This document shows positions 45,386-57,004 of a stretch of 64,000 nt of DNA, in pieces (the first letter of the stretch is position 1; every line of letters starts with the position of its first letter). A model generated the notes under the pieces. That model had not been told where the DNA came from. It worked only from the letters and a program-made list of their open reading frames with translations, and did not search any database. The DNA lies in the NCBI GenBank assembly GCA_031002005.1, contig CM061920.1, forward strand, positions 46,416,610 through 46,480,609, in the 5' to 3' direction. The DNA comes from Vandiemenella viatica (taxonomy: Eukaryota; Arthropoda; Insecta; Orthoptera; Morabidae). A program made the translations under genes and the position numbers.

Positions 45386-46600
45386 TTGTTGTTTTCAGTA
45401 AAGATGGTCACCACTGCAGTACTTACAGACTTGATATAGGAATAAACTTTGTATTTTTGAAATTTAATTCCTGTTTATTTATCTCCTCACAACGATTCTT
45501 GACATACCAGTAACAATTCTGACCACGTTAAAAATACTCTGACAACTGTAACAGCCCTCAAACTTAACTTTAACTGGAATTGTATTTTATGAAGCATTTG
45601 TAGCAAGCTAGAGTGTGAAAATGGTTTTGTATATTTGTCTTGTATTTTATTGTAAATCGGTGTAAATGGATTTTGTTTTGTGAAAAGAAATTGTGTAAAT
45701 ACCATTTAATATGTTTGATAGAGCTATGCATGAGACTTACTTAAATGTTTGTAATTGTAGGTATTAAGGTGAGCTACGATGTCTAAAGGACAATCTACTA
45801 CCGTTTAAAATGATTTATGTGGATAATTTTGTGTTTAAGTATCTTTAATTTTCATTAATAAGCATTTTTTAATGATTGTAAATGATTATGTATTAATTCT
45901 TATTGTTTTTAATATGTTTTCAATTGTTTAAGTATTGTTAATGTTTGAGAAATGTCTGTCGGAAGCCTTTATAGTGTTCTAGAACTTTTGATAGAACTTG
46001 TATAATGCGATCAGCAGAGACAGAGGCAGTTTAGTTTAGTTAGTTTTTTGGCAGAGTTTTACAGACTCAGTTTAAGTTGGCCAAGGACTGTATTGAATGA
46101 TCAGTTTTCGTAGTATTGTCTTTGGAAGAAGTGTTGACTGTAATTGTTGGGGTGTTATTTTTATATGTGAACTGTATTTTGAAGTTCGATGGCTTACTAG
46201 CAATAAAACAAGTTGAAATTGGATCACAGACTAGTTATTTATTACGTGTAATTAAAACCATGAACAATCTAAAAAAAAAAAAAGTTCCGATTCGAAAGAT
46301 CACGAGGTTCACTTTTTATGCAGGATCAATCTGTTAATTACATTTTCTTACACCAGCAATAACTCTCCAAGGTACTCTCTTTCTGAACATATGAATCAAA
46401 GTGATACTCTCTATCTCATCTGCTACTCCTCTCCCTGTCAACTCTATGCACAATTAGAGTTCCTTGTTGTAACCAAAGAGAACTATCAGTTTCTATGAGA
46501 TGGCATTAGAGCCATCTTCATTACCCTTTAAGTGGGGGCATATGCATAGCTGAGTGTAATGAATTTGTTTCCAGAAAGTGGTACATGGCGAGTCATGAGC
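45386..46600. other. No gene recognised; possible old LTR
   Basis: AT-rich. 'tgtaacagccctcaaact' at 45547 and an AATAAA at 46201 would suit the start and poly(A) signal of a gypsy-type LTR, but I cannot find a matching end or a target duplication. Confidence 0.35.
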
Positions 46601-46734
46601 CATTCACTGATTGGAGTAGGGGTAAGGTGATGTCAACCTGTCAGCCAACCTCTTGTATGTGATCTCCTTCCTCTTTTCCTTTCCAAAATTTGATGTATTA
46701 TAAGTTGGCCTTGCTGATCTTTCCTGCCTGGTTT

Positions 46735-46870
46735 TGCTTAAAGCAGCGATGTCAATATTTAGTCTTTTGAGATCACAGAACATTAGAGCAGTTCTTCTTT
46801 CGTACCTATTGTTGTCCTTCCAATCCAAAAGGGTGCCTGTAGAAATTATGTGGAAATTATTGAAGTTGTT
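46735..46870 (-). pseudogene. LINE endonuclease N-terminal fragment
   Basis: Minus strand: 'TGTLLDWKDNNRYERRTALM' followed by 'LKRLNIDIAALSKTR'. This corresponds to the N-VRTL....ERRTAL...L.R..IDIAALSETR start of RTE/CR1-type endonucleases. The His/Asp blocks further on are missing. Confidence 0.65.
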
Positions 46871-46940
46871 TACTGCAAAATATATGATGAGAACATCCAG
46901 GTGCGGTTCCATAGCCAGGTTCAAAAGTGACTTAAGATGC

Positions 46941-47569
46941 TGTCAGGATACAAGAATTATCTGTGGCGGAAAGGTCACGTGACAAGTTGGCAGTCTGGAG
47001 TTGGACTCCGAGGTGAACGGGCGCGTCTTGCCAGCAGGCGGCGCTTGTGGAGTCGAGAGGTGTACTCGAAAGTGTGTGGGCGCGGTTTTGCCGGGAGATG
47101 AGCGCGTGTGTTGTTTGGCGTTGAAGGGAAAGCGAAGAATGCTTTTAGAAGTGGATATGGAACATAGTTAGAATAGTGAAGTAGGCGACAAGATAGTATG
47201 AATATAGCCACTTCATTGTGAAGGACAGTGTTGTGAAACGTGCAACTATTAACTGTCAGGAATAAAAGCATTATTGAGTTAATATGAGTGTCAATAAATG
47301 CAAGAATCTGCGTCTTAAGGAATAAGAAGTTACAATTAAAGTGCACAGTCAAGTTTTTTTTGTAAAGAGGTGGTCACTGAAAGCATCTGGTGATGAGTAA
47401 AAGTGTTCTTATAATGCAAATGCTTATGACTTATTATTTTGAAACCTTAACATGTCAGAACATTTCCAACACATCGTTGGTGGTGACCTGGTTGAGCTTG
47501 CAGTATTAGAATTAATTAATCGTCTGCTTATAGAACTAGAACAGTTTATAATTTCTTTTTGACATTACA
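46941..47569 (+). repeat. 5' LTR (629 bp)
   Basis: TG...CA ends. Contains 'ggcggaaaggtcacgtgaca' near the start, a GC-rich CpG patch (about 46990-47100) and 'aataaaagc' (about 47262) as possible poly(A) signal. It matches 54150-54762 with scattered substitutions and small indels, so the insertion is not recent. Confidence 0.93.
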
Positions 47570-47587
47570 TGGCTCCCGTGCATTGAC
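47570..47587 (+). promoter_or_regulatory. Probable tRNA primer-binding site
   Basis: 'tggctcccgtgcattgac' begins directly after the CA of the 5' LTR. TGG pairs with the CCA end of a tRNA. The tRNA species was not determined. Confidence 0.7.
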
Positions 47588-48943
47588 CAAACAAAATTCT
47601 GCTTGGAAATAGTTTCAAGTCATGTTAGTGAGAAATTGCGTTTGTTGGTCGGAGGAAAATAATCAGAAGAAATTTTTTTAAAACTATTTGTGATAAATAT
47701 GATAGATGTGAAAACGAGTCAACAATAGGACTGTATAGGCGTGACCTCTTAACAAGAGCCAAAGTTACCTGTGGGAAAGACATTCCGCAACGAATTGACT
47801 GTTGGCAGATATTCCACACTGCGCAAGAAGACAATGGTGGCACACTGTAGTGATGGCAGCGATAGCTACTCATTTCACACGAGATGTTACAACGATAGCA
47901 TCGCAGCTGACAGTGGACGAGGAACGTGGGGACAATGCGGCAAATCCACGACTGCGAACAGAAAGCTTTGAATGATAAGCAGCAACAAAATTATTGTTCC
48001 TTTCCTACTCCCATTAAGTTTTCTGTATATGTTTGTATGAGGACACAGGAACGTATAATGGTTTGCTGCGTGAAGAGGAATGGTGGAGGAAGAAGAGATT
48101 TCAGCGGGCGAACTGATGGTAGACAAGAGAGGGGCCGTAATGAAGTACACAGTCATTGTACGACAAGATAACCGGGATATGCCAGGACGCTGTGAAGGAG
48201 GAGAGACAGTGGGTCACAGGATTGGGGAAACCAGCCGTTAAACTAATGACTGCCACCATTCAGGCCTCAGCAGGGGCAGACAGATTGCCGAGGCCAACCA
48301 ACCGCATCCTGTGTGAGAAGGGTGGAGTGAAAATGACAGGCATTACCAATACTGACAGGCAAATGAAGAAGATGGTAGAAATGGGGTTGCAAAGCACAGC
48401 TCCTTCCAATGTTGTGCCCAGTGAAATCAACCAAGAATACTCGCACGAGGAAGAGGAGAAAGAACACGATATTGAGTTGTTGGAGGTGGTGAGCAGTGCA
48501 ATGGATGAGCGTTTGGCAGGAGAGATAGCTCCTATATACCCTGGCCATAAAGGGGACAAACTGATGAGAATTACCGTAGAGGGTACTTTTTTAAGATGAA
48601 CAGAGGAGTCACAGTTGACAAGTGGAACACATTGGTGGGAACCGAGGAAACTTCGAATACAATGGACATCATGGGTAGCATTCAATGGCCGCAGCCAGAG
48701 CTAAGCGGCCACCTCATGATGCTACATGATGATAAATCAGAGGACAGCCACGACAAGTTGGAAGCTACAGCAGTGACATATGGTGGATACAATGTTTTTT
48801 GATGACGACATTAGGGAGCTACACCTGTGCGAGGGCGAAGATGGCTGGTACGTAGAGCAGGGTTTACAAGCTACTGTTGGTTTTAATGCATTGTTTTCTG
48901 ACGATATAAAGGAATCCCTATTATAAGAAACAACCTGGAATAC
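47588..48943 (+). pseudogene. gypsy leader and degraded gag region
   Basis: No continuous gag. An acidic and Ser/Thr-rich frame (48156-48599) may be part of it. Around 48156-48200 strings like 'PGYART' followed by a Cys codon resemble a decayed zinc knuckle. Stops occur in all frames. Confidence 0.4.
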
Positions 48944-49360
48944 ATGGAGGTATATAAAGCTACCGTAATAATGAAATTCAAACACCGAGAAGTAGAGGCT
49001 TTGATCGACTCGAGTGCACAGCTTTCATGTGTCTCAGAAATGTTGTTTGATAATATACAAAAGGAACAAAAGCTTGACGTTTTTCGGGTGAATGGTATGA
49101 CAGTCACTTCATCTACCGGTCAAACCAATAAAAATGTAAGATGGGTATTTGCAGATGGAAAGCGAAATTGCTGGTCAAGTTGTTAGAATGGAGGTGTATA
49201 TGTTACAAGGATTAAATTTGCCTCTAATACTGGGCGCTGACTGGCTATGTGACACAGAAGTAGTACTGGATTGGAGAGAGGAGACCCTGGAGTTCACCAG
49301 TGAGGTGAAGAGGGTGAAGATTCAACAAAAATACATCAGAGGAAGCAGCAGAAAATAGAG
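48944..49360 (+). pseudogene. gypsy retropepsin-like protease
   Basis: Frame 48944-49186: 'FKHREVEALIDSSAQLSCVS' corresponds to the ALIDTGAxxSxIS active-site loop, here with DSS in place of D(S/T)G. The following frame gives 'GLNLPLILGADWL', the LILGxDWL segment near the C-terminal end of gypsy proteases. A frameshift near 49150 and the altered loop indicate loss of function. In active elements this enzyme cleaves Gag-Pol. Confidence 0.75.
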
Positions 49361-49427
49361 AAACAAAGGTGGTGTCCTGGGGCAATCAAAAGCGGCGTGA
49401 CACCGAAAGGACCTTTTTAATGGAGAA

Positions 49428-50640
49428 ATGGGCACCACTGAAACACCAGTAGGGGGAATAGACATAGAAGATGCCAGCAAGTACTATGGTGTTCAGGCTG
49501 TCCAAGATATTATTGATGATGTTCTGGGAGTGTTTTCAGATATTCCGGGACGTGCACGGGGTGTCAGCTGTCGGCTGAAGGTTAAAGAAGCAAAACCATT
49601 TGTGGTCAAATCATATCTGATCCCTGAGTCAGAGAGAATTCCATTGAATGAGATTTTTGAAATTGTTAGACTTAGTGAGTTCATACTGGCAAGTGCCCCT
49701 TGAAGAAGAGTAATGGAAATACACTGCCTTTCGGTTTGAAGGGCAATGATATCAGTTTTGTATCATTCCATTCGGACTGAGTAATGCCGTGGCTAGTTTT
49801 ATACGGGCTTTATATCAAATCTTGGGAAGCGAGCTCAGAGAGAAGATACAGTTGTATGTGAATGACATTGTAATAGCTTCAAAAACACTGGAGGAGCACC
49901 ACGAAACTCTTCAGGAAGTGCTAATGGTGTTGAAGAGGGGGGGCATGACCCTCAAATGGAAGAAGTGTGTGTTCCTAAGAAGGAGTTTAAATTTTCTTGG
50001 TCACATGATTAGCCCTGAAGGGATTTCCGCAGACATCCAGAAATTGGAGGCAATTGAGGGTTTTCCACAGCCTAGCAATAGGACCGAATTGAGAAGTTTT
50101 ATGGGCTTATGTGGGTACTATCGGAAATTCATCGGAGACCAAGCCCTAAACAGTCTGTACTTAACCAACCTCTTGAAAGTCAAGACCTCTTGGGAGTGGA
50201 ATACAGCATGTGAGGATGATTTCAATAAAATCAAGTGGTCACACTTGAGCAGTATTACTTTGGCTCATCCAGATTGGAGCACAGACATGTGCCTGGATAC
50301 TGACAGCTCCCAATATGGGTTAGGTTCAGAGCTTTTCCAGGAGGTGGAGGTTAACAGAGTAATGGAGCATCGAACTCTAGCATTTGCCAGCAGGATGCTT
50401 AACAAGCATGAACAGAGGTATATAATGATCGGAAAGGAATGTATTTCTATTATATGGAGTTTTCAGAAGTTTGGTTATATGTTCTTCGTCCACAAAACTA
50501 TTATTTACATTGACCACAAGGCACTAACCTTTTTAATGAGTTTCTGATTAGTGCAGGAAAGATTGGCCCGATGGGTACTACTTATGCAAGAATTCCGATT
50601 TGAGATTAGGTTCCAGTCGGGAAACAAGAATACACTGTAG
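49428..50640 (+). pseudogene. gypsy reverse transcriptase and RNase H
   Basis: The N-terminal part ends 'VKSYLIPESERIPLNEIFEI' at about 49670. The fingers/palm segment with motif A is absent (deleted near 49700). The protein resumes with 'YQFCIIPFGLSNAVASFIRA'. Motif C reads YVND (49855-49866) instead of YVDD. Then come 'LNFLGHMISPEGI' and 'LRSFMGLCGYYRKFI', followed by RNase H with 'MCLDTDSSQYGLG' and 'IIYIDHKALTFL', and 'RLARWVLLMQEF' after a stop near 50548. Loss of motif A plus the changed motif C shows that this copy cannot polymerise. Confidence 0.85.
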
Positions 50641-50666
50641 TTGCGGACTGTTTATCAAGACTACCC

Positions 50667-51930
50667 TTGGGCCTGGAGGAATCAGTGTTGAGTGTACCAT
50701 TGAAAAGGGAAAGGGCGCTTAATTTTATTCAGAATGTGCCACTTGAAGAAGAAGAAGAAAAGAAATATCTGAAAAACTGGAGCTCTGCAAGAGGTGGACA
50801 AAATTATTCGAGGAATCAAAAGGCGTTTAAAGATCCTCAATACCAAGGGAAAGAAAGGGCATTTTATTGCATTCATGGAGGAGTAGTTTTCAGGCGCAGT
50901 GTGGAGGTGAGGGAAGACTGGAAATTGTGGGTGCCTGAGGCTTGTATAGTGGTACTAATACTACAGTATCACCTAAGCTATGACCATTATGGACCCAGCA
51001 AGTGTATACGCCTGCTGGGAGAATATTGTTATTTTAACAACATGTAGGATCTCAATGTTGTTGTCTATTTGCGAAATTTGTCAGAAGATGAAGGCTGATA
51101 CTGTATTAAGGAGAGGAGACATGAGAAATGTAATTGCTGAGGACATTCGGGAACTTGTAGCGGTTGATGTATATGGGCTGTTACCAATGTCAAGATCTGG
51201 AGTAACCCAACTGTTGGTAGCAGATGCTTTTTCAAAATATGTCTCAAACTATATCCAGTGAACAGGGCAACCGCCAAGGTGCTGGCCAACCGAATTATCG
51301 TGGTGTTCGTCCCAGTGGCGGGAAAACCTCAAAGGATTTTGTCTGACAACGCACCCCAGTTTTGCAGCAGCAAATGGACAGAACGGCTGGAGAAAGAAGG
51401 CATTGAAGTGCTGCGAACCTCGTATTTTCACCCCCAAGGGAATTTCGTGGAGTGAGTATTGGCCGAACTGGGAAAACTGTTAGGACCAGCACCAGAGGTG
51501 GGCCTTAGAGGTTACAAAAATAGAGGATGTGCTAAATAATACCCCTCATGATTCAACTGGGGCAGTTCCTTTTTAGTTAATGTTCAGGAGACCTTCAGCC
51601 CGTCTGGTGACCCAGCTTGTTAATTTCCCGAAGGTTGTCCTATTAAGCCAGCTCTAGAAAATTTGAAGAAGGCAGGGGAGAAGAGAGCTAATAAGAGGGG
51701 CAACCCCACAACCCACAGGACAGGGGATCTTGTGCTGGTGAGAACCCACTACAAGTCTTCAAAAATCGACAAGGAAATAAAAAAAGTTTATGATGATGTT
51801 TGAGGGACCCTTTTGAGTTCGTGGTAGTCCAAGAGAAAATGCCTTTGATCTATAATACCATGAGAGTGGCAGGGACAAAGGTACATACAATATGATTATG
51901 TTGAAGCCATATAAGCAACCAACGAATTTG
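50667..51930 (+). pseudogene. gypsy integrase
   Basis: H2C2 zinc-binding part: 'YHLSYDHYGPSKCIR' and 'ICEICQKMKADT'. The catalytic core has 'LVAVDVYGLLPMSRSGV' (Asp), 'RILSDNAPQFCSSKW' (Asp) and 'FHPQGNFVE' (Glu), in two frames with a break at about 51258. The C-terminal part has 'VLNNTPHDSTGAVPF' and, in other frames, 'MIMLKPYKQPTN' near 51890. It joins element cDNA to host DNA in active copies. Several stops after 51450. Confidence 0.83.
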
Positions 51931-52679
51931 GTGTTGGGAGGGAGGTAGATATGTGGCCTTCCTAAACTCCAAACATTCTGAGTCCACGCACAACTGCAAC
52001 CAATAAGCTGATGACTTATTTTTCATTTTTCCTTTGCTGGGAAACCATTTACCTTGCTACAGCAAGTGCAGCATTTAACCTATCCATATCCTTCCCTCTA
52101 CTCCACTGCATTATAGAAGAGGACATAAAGACAGCAGCATTGTGTGTAGAGCAAGAGTGAATAGTGCTATAAGTGGTTACAGGAAGTAAGCCAAAGTGTG
52201 TGAAGTACTATGTGTGTAATAGGGTGGGATAGACTATAAACTCATTATAAACTGATGCTGTTATAAAGAGTTTGATATTATTCATGTTTAGGACATTTTT
52301 TCCACATCGAACATTCAATTTTGCCATATGTATTAATTATTATGTGATCTGCTAAAGGTCGGGTTACACTAGACCGCACCGTACCGTCACTTTTCTTATT
52401 GTTGTCGCTCACTCGATTGAAGTGAGTTCAAACATTACCGCGTGTCGGGTGACACTCGGCCGTGTGTTGGCAGGGATAAATTTGGTTTATATTGTCAGGC
52501 TGGTCGATATGGAGAACTGTATGGAAAGCGTTCAGAAATTTCCGGTCCTTTACGACTAAATATTGTTTTAACGTTACTGATTGCTTTAGAAGTGTGTCCT
52601 TTTTTTCCTGCCTCACTTCAAATTTATCAGATATTCATAAAATGTAGGTAGAGTCCTTGCATGTTCGCATTAACAAATA

Positions 52680-52800
52680 AAATCTTTGCCAGTGGTGAAA
52701 GTCGATTTTAAGGCCTGTAAAAATTGCATCCGAGACCTGGATTTTGAACCGGGGACCTTCCGTACCCAAATCACTCACCGCAAGCATCTGAATCTAGAAG
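52680..52800 (-). mobile_element. SINE-like segment, minus orientation, in the Harbinger-like element
   Basis: On the minus strand: B-box-like 'cggttcaaaatccagg', then 'ctggcaaagattttatttgt'. Matches 52950-53070 in reverse, so the two form an inverted pair. Confidence 0.55.
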
Positions 52801-52949
52801 TACTGGAAAATATGTAGTCAATCAAATAAAAGTACATTTGTGTTTTGGGATAGTAAAATATATTATATAGAACAAAAGTACGTTTATTTTATTATGTTTG
52901 GTTAATAATTTTTGACTACATCCAGATTTTTCTTATAAAGTTACGGTGT

Positions 52950-53070
52950 ATGATTGGGAAACTGAAAGTCCCTTGTTCAAATCCCTGTCTCAGCTGTAAT
53001 TTTTATGGGTCTTAAAACTGACCTCTGGCAAAGCTTTGATTTGTTAATGCTAAGATGCTAGGACGCTCTG
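52950..53070 (+). mobile_element. SINE-like segment, plus orientation, in the Harbinger-like element
   Basis: 'cttgttcaaatccctgtctc' (B box) followed by 'ctggcaaagctttgatttgt'. Related to the SINE-like heads at 43262 and 63390. Confidence 0.55.
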
Positions 53071-54140
53071 TTGTTCAAATTTCTCGTTTGTCTGTAGGTC
53101 TCCTTTACAAATTAAGTGAGAACAATAGAGGTGTACTTCACGTCCGATAAGAAACTCTTTGACTTGAATTTTTAGATCACATGGAACTAATATTGTTTTA
53201 CAAAATCTGTGCATTATGTATTTAAATTAAAATGTATAATAATCTTATTCTTTTTTGTTAAAAAAATATTGAGTGAATCGAAAGTAGCCTCAGACAAAAT
53301 AAAAATGTTAAATGTGAAGTGAGAGACTCTTGACATTTCTTTGTGACCATGTAGAGATACACGAGAATCTTTCAGTTCAGTACAGTGTGACGATCATTTT
53401 TTAAAACTGCGCTGGGATACTATTTTTGTGCATTAGAGATCAAACAATCAGGTTATAACAGCAGTCAGGCAAAAAAAAAACCATACTTTATTATGTTCGT
53501 AGATTATTAAATACAATATTCTATAATAATGTATGGGTGGTAGTCGCAGCTACGATCCCAAAATCACTCTTAGGGTAATTTTTTAAGACTAATTCCATGA
53601 AACAGCGAAGTGTATACGTTAAAGGAGACTGAAGGCTGCAAAGGAATCAGTATGTCACACGGCCATGCTACAGACTAGTGTGGACGCGAGCGGGCCGAGC
53701 CGACACTCGGCCGAGTGTTGGCTCAGACGCGGTGCGGTCTAGTGTGGTCCGACCTTAATATGTTGGTAGTAGTTACGAAGAATACTTTTAATGTGTGGGA
53801 ATGTCACCCACTCGTCAAAATAATTTTTTGATAATATTGTAAGAAGTTTTAGGCAACCAGTGTAGGTTATAGCCTGTTTGGTATTTAGTTGTCTTGGGAA
53901 TTGTAATGTTGTTGTGATTTTAATGTTCATGTTAATGTTTATGTTTAGAATACTTTCCAATGAATGTGTTACTTTAGTGACCACCTCTATAGGCTTGGGT
54001 TATATTTGGGTAGTGTAACTCACTGGGGGAGGGTGGGGGGTTTCCTTGCCAACCTCAATTTTTATTTCTTTTCTTTTTTCTTATGTCAAATTCTCCATTT
54101 ATACATAAATTTATAAATGGATCCTTTGCAACAGTTTTTC

Positions 54141-54149
54141 AGTAGGGGG
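54141..54149 (+). promoter_or_regulatory. Polypurine tract of the gypsy element
   Basis: 'agtaggggg', preceded by a T-run, directly before the 3' LTR. It primes plus-strand synthesis in active elements. Confidence 0.8.
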
Positions 54150-54762
54150 TGTCAGGATACAAGGAGTATCTGTGGCGGAAAGGTCACCTGACAAGTCAGC
54201 AGTCTGGAGTTAGATTCGGAGGTGAAGGTGAATGGGCGCTTGGCGCTTGTGGTGTCAAGAGGTGGACTCGAAAGTGTGCGGGCGTGGTTTTGCCATGAGG
54301 TGAGTGTGTGTGTTGTGTTCGGCGCTGAAGGGAAAGCTAAGAATGCTTTTAGAAGTGCGTGTGGAACATAGAACAGTGAAGTAGGCGATAAAATAGTATG
54401 AAATATAGCCACTTCATTGTGAAGGACAGTGTTGTGAATCATGGAACTATCAGGAATATTCATATTATTGAGTTAATGTGAGGGTTAACGAACGCAGGAA
54501 TCTGCGTCATCAGGAATCAGAAGTTCTGATTAATGTGCATGGTTGAATTTTTTTGTAGAGAGGTGGTCACCGAAAGTATCTGGTGATGAGTAAAAAGTGT
54601 TCTTATAATGCAAATTTTATGACTTATTATTTTGAAACCTTAACATGTCAGAACATTTCCAACACATTGTTGGTGGCAACCTGGTCGAGCTTGCAGTATT
54701 AGAATTAGTTAATCAACTGCTTATAAAACTAGAACAGTTTATAATTTCTTTTTGATGTTACA
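54150..54762 (+). repeat. 3' LTR (613 bp)
   Basis: Counterpart of 46941-47569. It lacks a short stretch of the GC-rich patch and has several small indels. It is followed by the ATGC duplication. Confidence 0.93.
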
Positions 54763-54766
54763 ATGC

Positions 54767-55305
54767 TTAATTCAAGTTTTCGAGAGCCTTCCACATTCGT
54801 GGTGGGCGTCGGTGATCCTGAACAGGCCTGCCCAGACATGGATGCAAGACTGGATTCCTGAGCAGATTACTTGCTCTCAGGAAGGCAGCCATCACAAATC
54901 TGCCACCAACATGCAGGTTCAGCAAAGATCACAGTTTCACCGAAAAGCTGGCTCCAGCATCGTTATCACATCTCCATTTGTCTTTAACAGTACCAGAAAA
55001 GGAGAATGACTTTATTTTAGGTGGATCTCGGCTTGACAAGAAGAGACTCACAGATTGTGATTTCAAGACCATCCCCACAACACATAGGCGACTTGCGACT
55101 GCAAACTCCAAAAATGTAACAGACTACCACAACACATGAACTTGAGTGTTGCATCTTTTTTGCAAGCCTGCTTAGACAACCATTGGGAAACAAGATTTTA
55201 GAAAATAACTTAGACATAACTGAAATGTAATTATAATTAGTACTAATAGAAATTAATTATTGTGGGCTAAAACATTTTATTTTAATTTAATTTAATTTAA
55301 TTTCA
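54767..55305. other. No gene recognised
   Basis: Short open frames only. A phrase near 55110-55160 gives no family I recognise. It ends in an AATTT-type simple repeat (about 55279-55303) before the LINE copy. Confidence 0.55.
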
Positions 55306-56633
55306 ATGGAGTGCACGCTTTGTTGTCAATTTCCCTACACACCCATTTCCCCCCTTTCCTTTACCTACCTACTTTTTCCATTCTACAAATTTCAACTTTA
55401 AATTGGTTCATTGTTATTGGTAAATTATTCTAAATTTCTCTTGGTACCTTATTCCAATCCGTGACTCCCTTAGTTACAAAAGAAAATCTTCCCACACCCT
55501 TGGTGCCTGAAATGGAGTACCAGCTTGTGGTCATGGTCATCTTTTCCATTCCAGGCATTATTATTAATTCTTACACCAATATTTTTCCATGCCTCATCAC
55601 CAGTATATGCCTTGTACACTCCCATGACTACCTTACATTGAATCCCATTCCAGCTCTTTTATCATGTCGGTTACTGATTGTGTTCTGCGTTAATTTCCAG
55701 AGACAAATCTAGTAGCCTGTCTTTGCAAACCGTTCCAACTCCTGTATTTGATACTGAAAATATGGGTTCTATACTACACCGCCACATTCAAGAAATGGCC
55801 TGACTATTGTAACCCAAATCCTTTACTTGTACATCCCCCTCATCACACTCTCCAACAAGTAAAGGATTTGGAAACCTTTTTTTCTACTACCTTGTAAGAC
55901 GATAAGTTCAGCAGGGGTTTGTGCTAAACAGTTCTGCCTTAACTGTAACCATGTGTTGTTGCCTCAGGATGTTTAGTTTGTGCTTTACTGAAACTCGGCC
56001 GCCACCTAACTTGATCTATCAACAAATTAGGAAAGGTCACTAATTTGAGGGTAGTGTAAATTTGAAGTCTACCTGCTTTCTTTGATTTATTATGAACTTC
56101 TAAAGTAAACACTATCTCTGGATGATGCAACAAGAAATGCCCGCTTGTTCAGACATGTTCTCAAAACTGTAATATCTCTGCTTTGTTCCATCTTGATCAA
56201 AATACTACATATATCTTAGCGACACTTACTGCAAATTGTTTCTAACAAATTATACTGTGTTTTGAATGTAGTTTACTCAATTGAATTTACTTATTCTCTC
56301 ATCTGGTTATCTTTTTCCTTGCCCCTGCATTCAAAGTTTTACAACCTGTTCAAAAATCAACCTTTAAACTTTACTGGCCCTTCCCAAACTTTAATATGTT
56401 GTAGAAGCAAAAATTACGTTTCTTTCTTGCTATAAGTTGGTTTTCTATATCTTTCAAAATACGACTTCTAGAATTTAAAGTATACAATTATGTCCGAAGT
56501 TTTCTATACCGGCTTCTCACTTTCAATGTACTAAAACTCTTTAGCAGGATTCTCTAGCTACAAGGTTTCTATTCTCCTGTTACTATTTATCATTCTAAAT
56601 GTCTGTAGAAATGAAGGAAATATTACTTTTTAC

Positions 56634-56903
56634 CACCGAGTGTGGTGGTGTAACGGTTAGCGTTCTGGCCTCGCGTTCAGGAGGACGGTGGTTCGAATCC
56701 CCGTCCGGGCATCCAGATTTGGGTTTTCCATGGTTTCCCAAATCACTCCAGGCATATGCTGGGATACTTCCTTCAAAAGGCCATGGCTGAATTCCTTCCT
56801 TCCCATTCCTCCCCCCCCCCCCCCCCCCCCCCCATCCTTTCCCGTCTCTAAAGACCTCGCTGTTAAGAGACGTTAAGCAGTTAATAATAATAATAATAAA
56901 AAA
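56634..56903 (+). mobile_element. tRNA-derived SINE, full length (270 bp)
   Basis: Flanked by ACTTTTTAC (56625-56633 and 56904-56912). Head: 'tggtgtaacggttagcg' (A box) and 'ggtggttcgaatccccg' (B box), the internal RNA polymerase III promoter. Then the conserved 'gggttttccatggtttccc' core, a variable poly-C (about 56811-56833) and a (TAA)n tail. This is the reference copy for 28539-28737. Confidence 0.95.
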
Positions 56904-57004
56904 ACTTTTTACGTAAATATCCTGAAATCAAGTACTAGATATTCTGATATTATTTTCAGTGTTTCTATAGCTGTTTAGTTAGATTTATAACATGAATTGA
57001 CTGT

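Larger units (their letters stand above)
52356..53755. mobile_element. Harbinger-like non-autonomous element (1400 bp) in the gypsy 3' region
   Basis: Inverted ends 'aggtcgggttacactagacc' and its near-reverse 'ggtctagtgtggtccgacct', flanked by TAA (52353-52355, 53756-53758). TWA duplication is characteristic of PIF/Harbinger. A subterminal palindrome 'acactcggccgagtgt' (about 53703) has a partner near 52449. No transposase. It contains two SINE-like segments in opposite orientation. Confidence 0.82.
46941..54762 (+). mobile_element. Ty3/gypsy LTR retrotransposon, structurally complete, 7.8 kb with a nested element
   Basis: Two direct LTRs (46941-47569 and 54150-54762), both starting TGTCAGGATACAAG and ending TTACA. 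Flanked by a perfect 4-bp duplication ATGC (46937-46940, 54763-54766). A probable primer-binding site follows the 5' LTR at 47570. A polypurine tract (agtaggggg, 54141-54149) precedes the 3' LTR. Protease, RT, RNase H and integrase remnants lie between in gypsy order. Without the 1.4-kb Harbinger-like insert it is about 6.4 kb. Coding parts are broken, so this is a non-functional copy. Confidence 0.95.

Noticed and set aside
45547..46230. Solo LTR of gypsy type
   Set aside because: A plausible TGTAACAGCCC start and AATAAA signal, but no matching CA end with target duplication could be found; left as unassigned.
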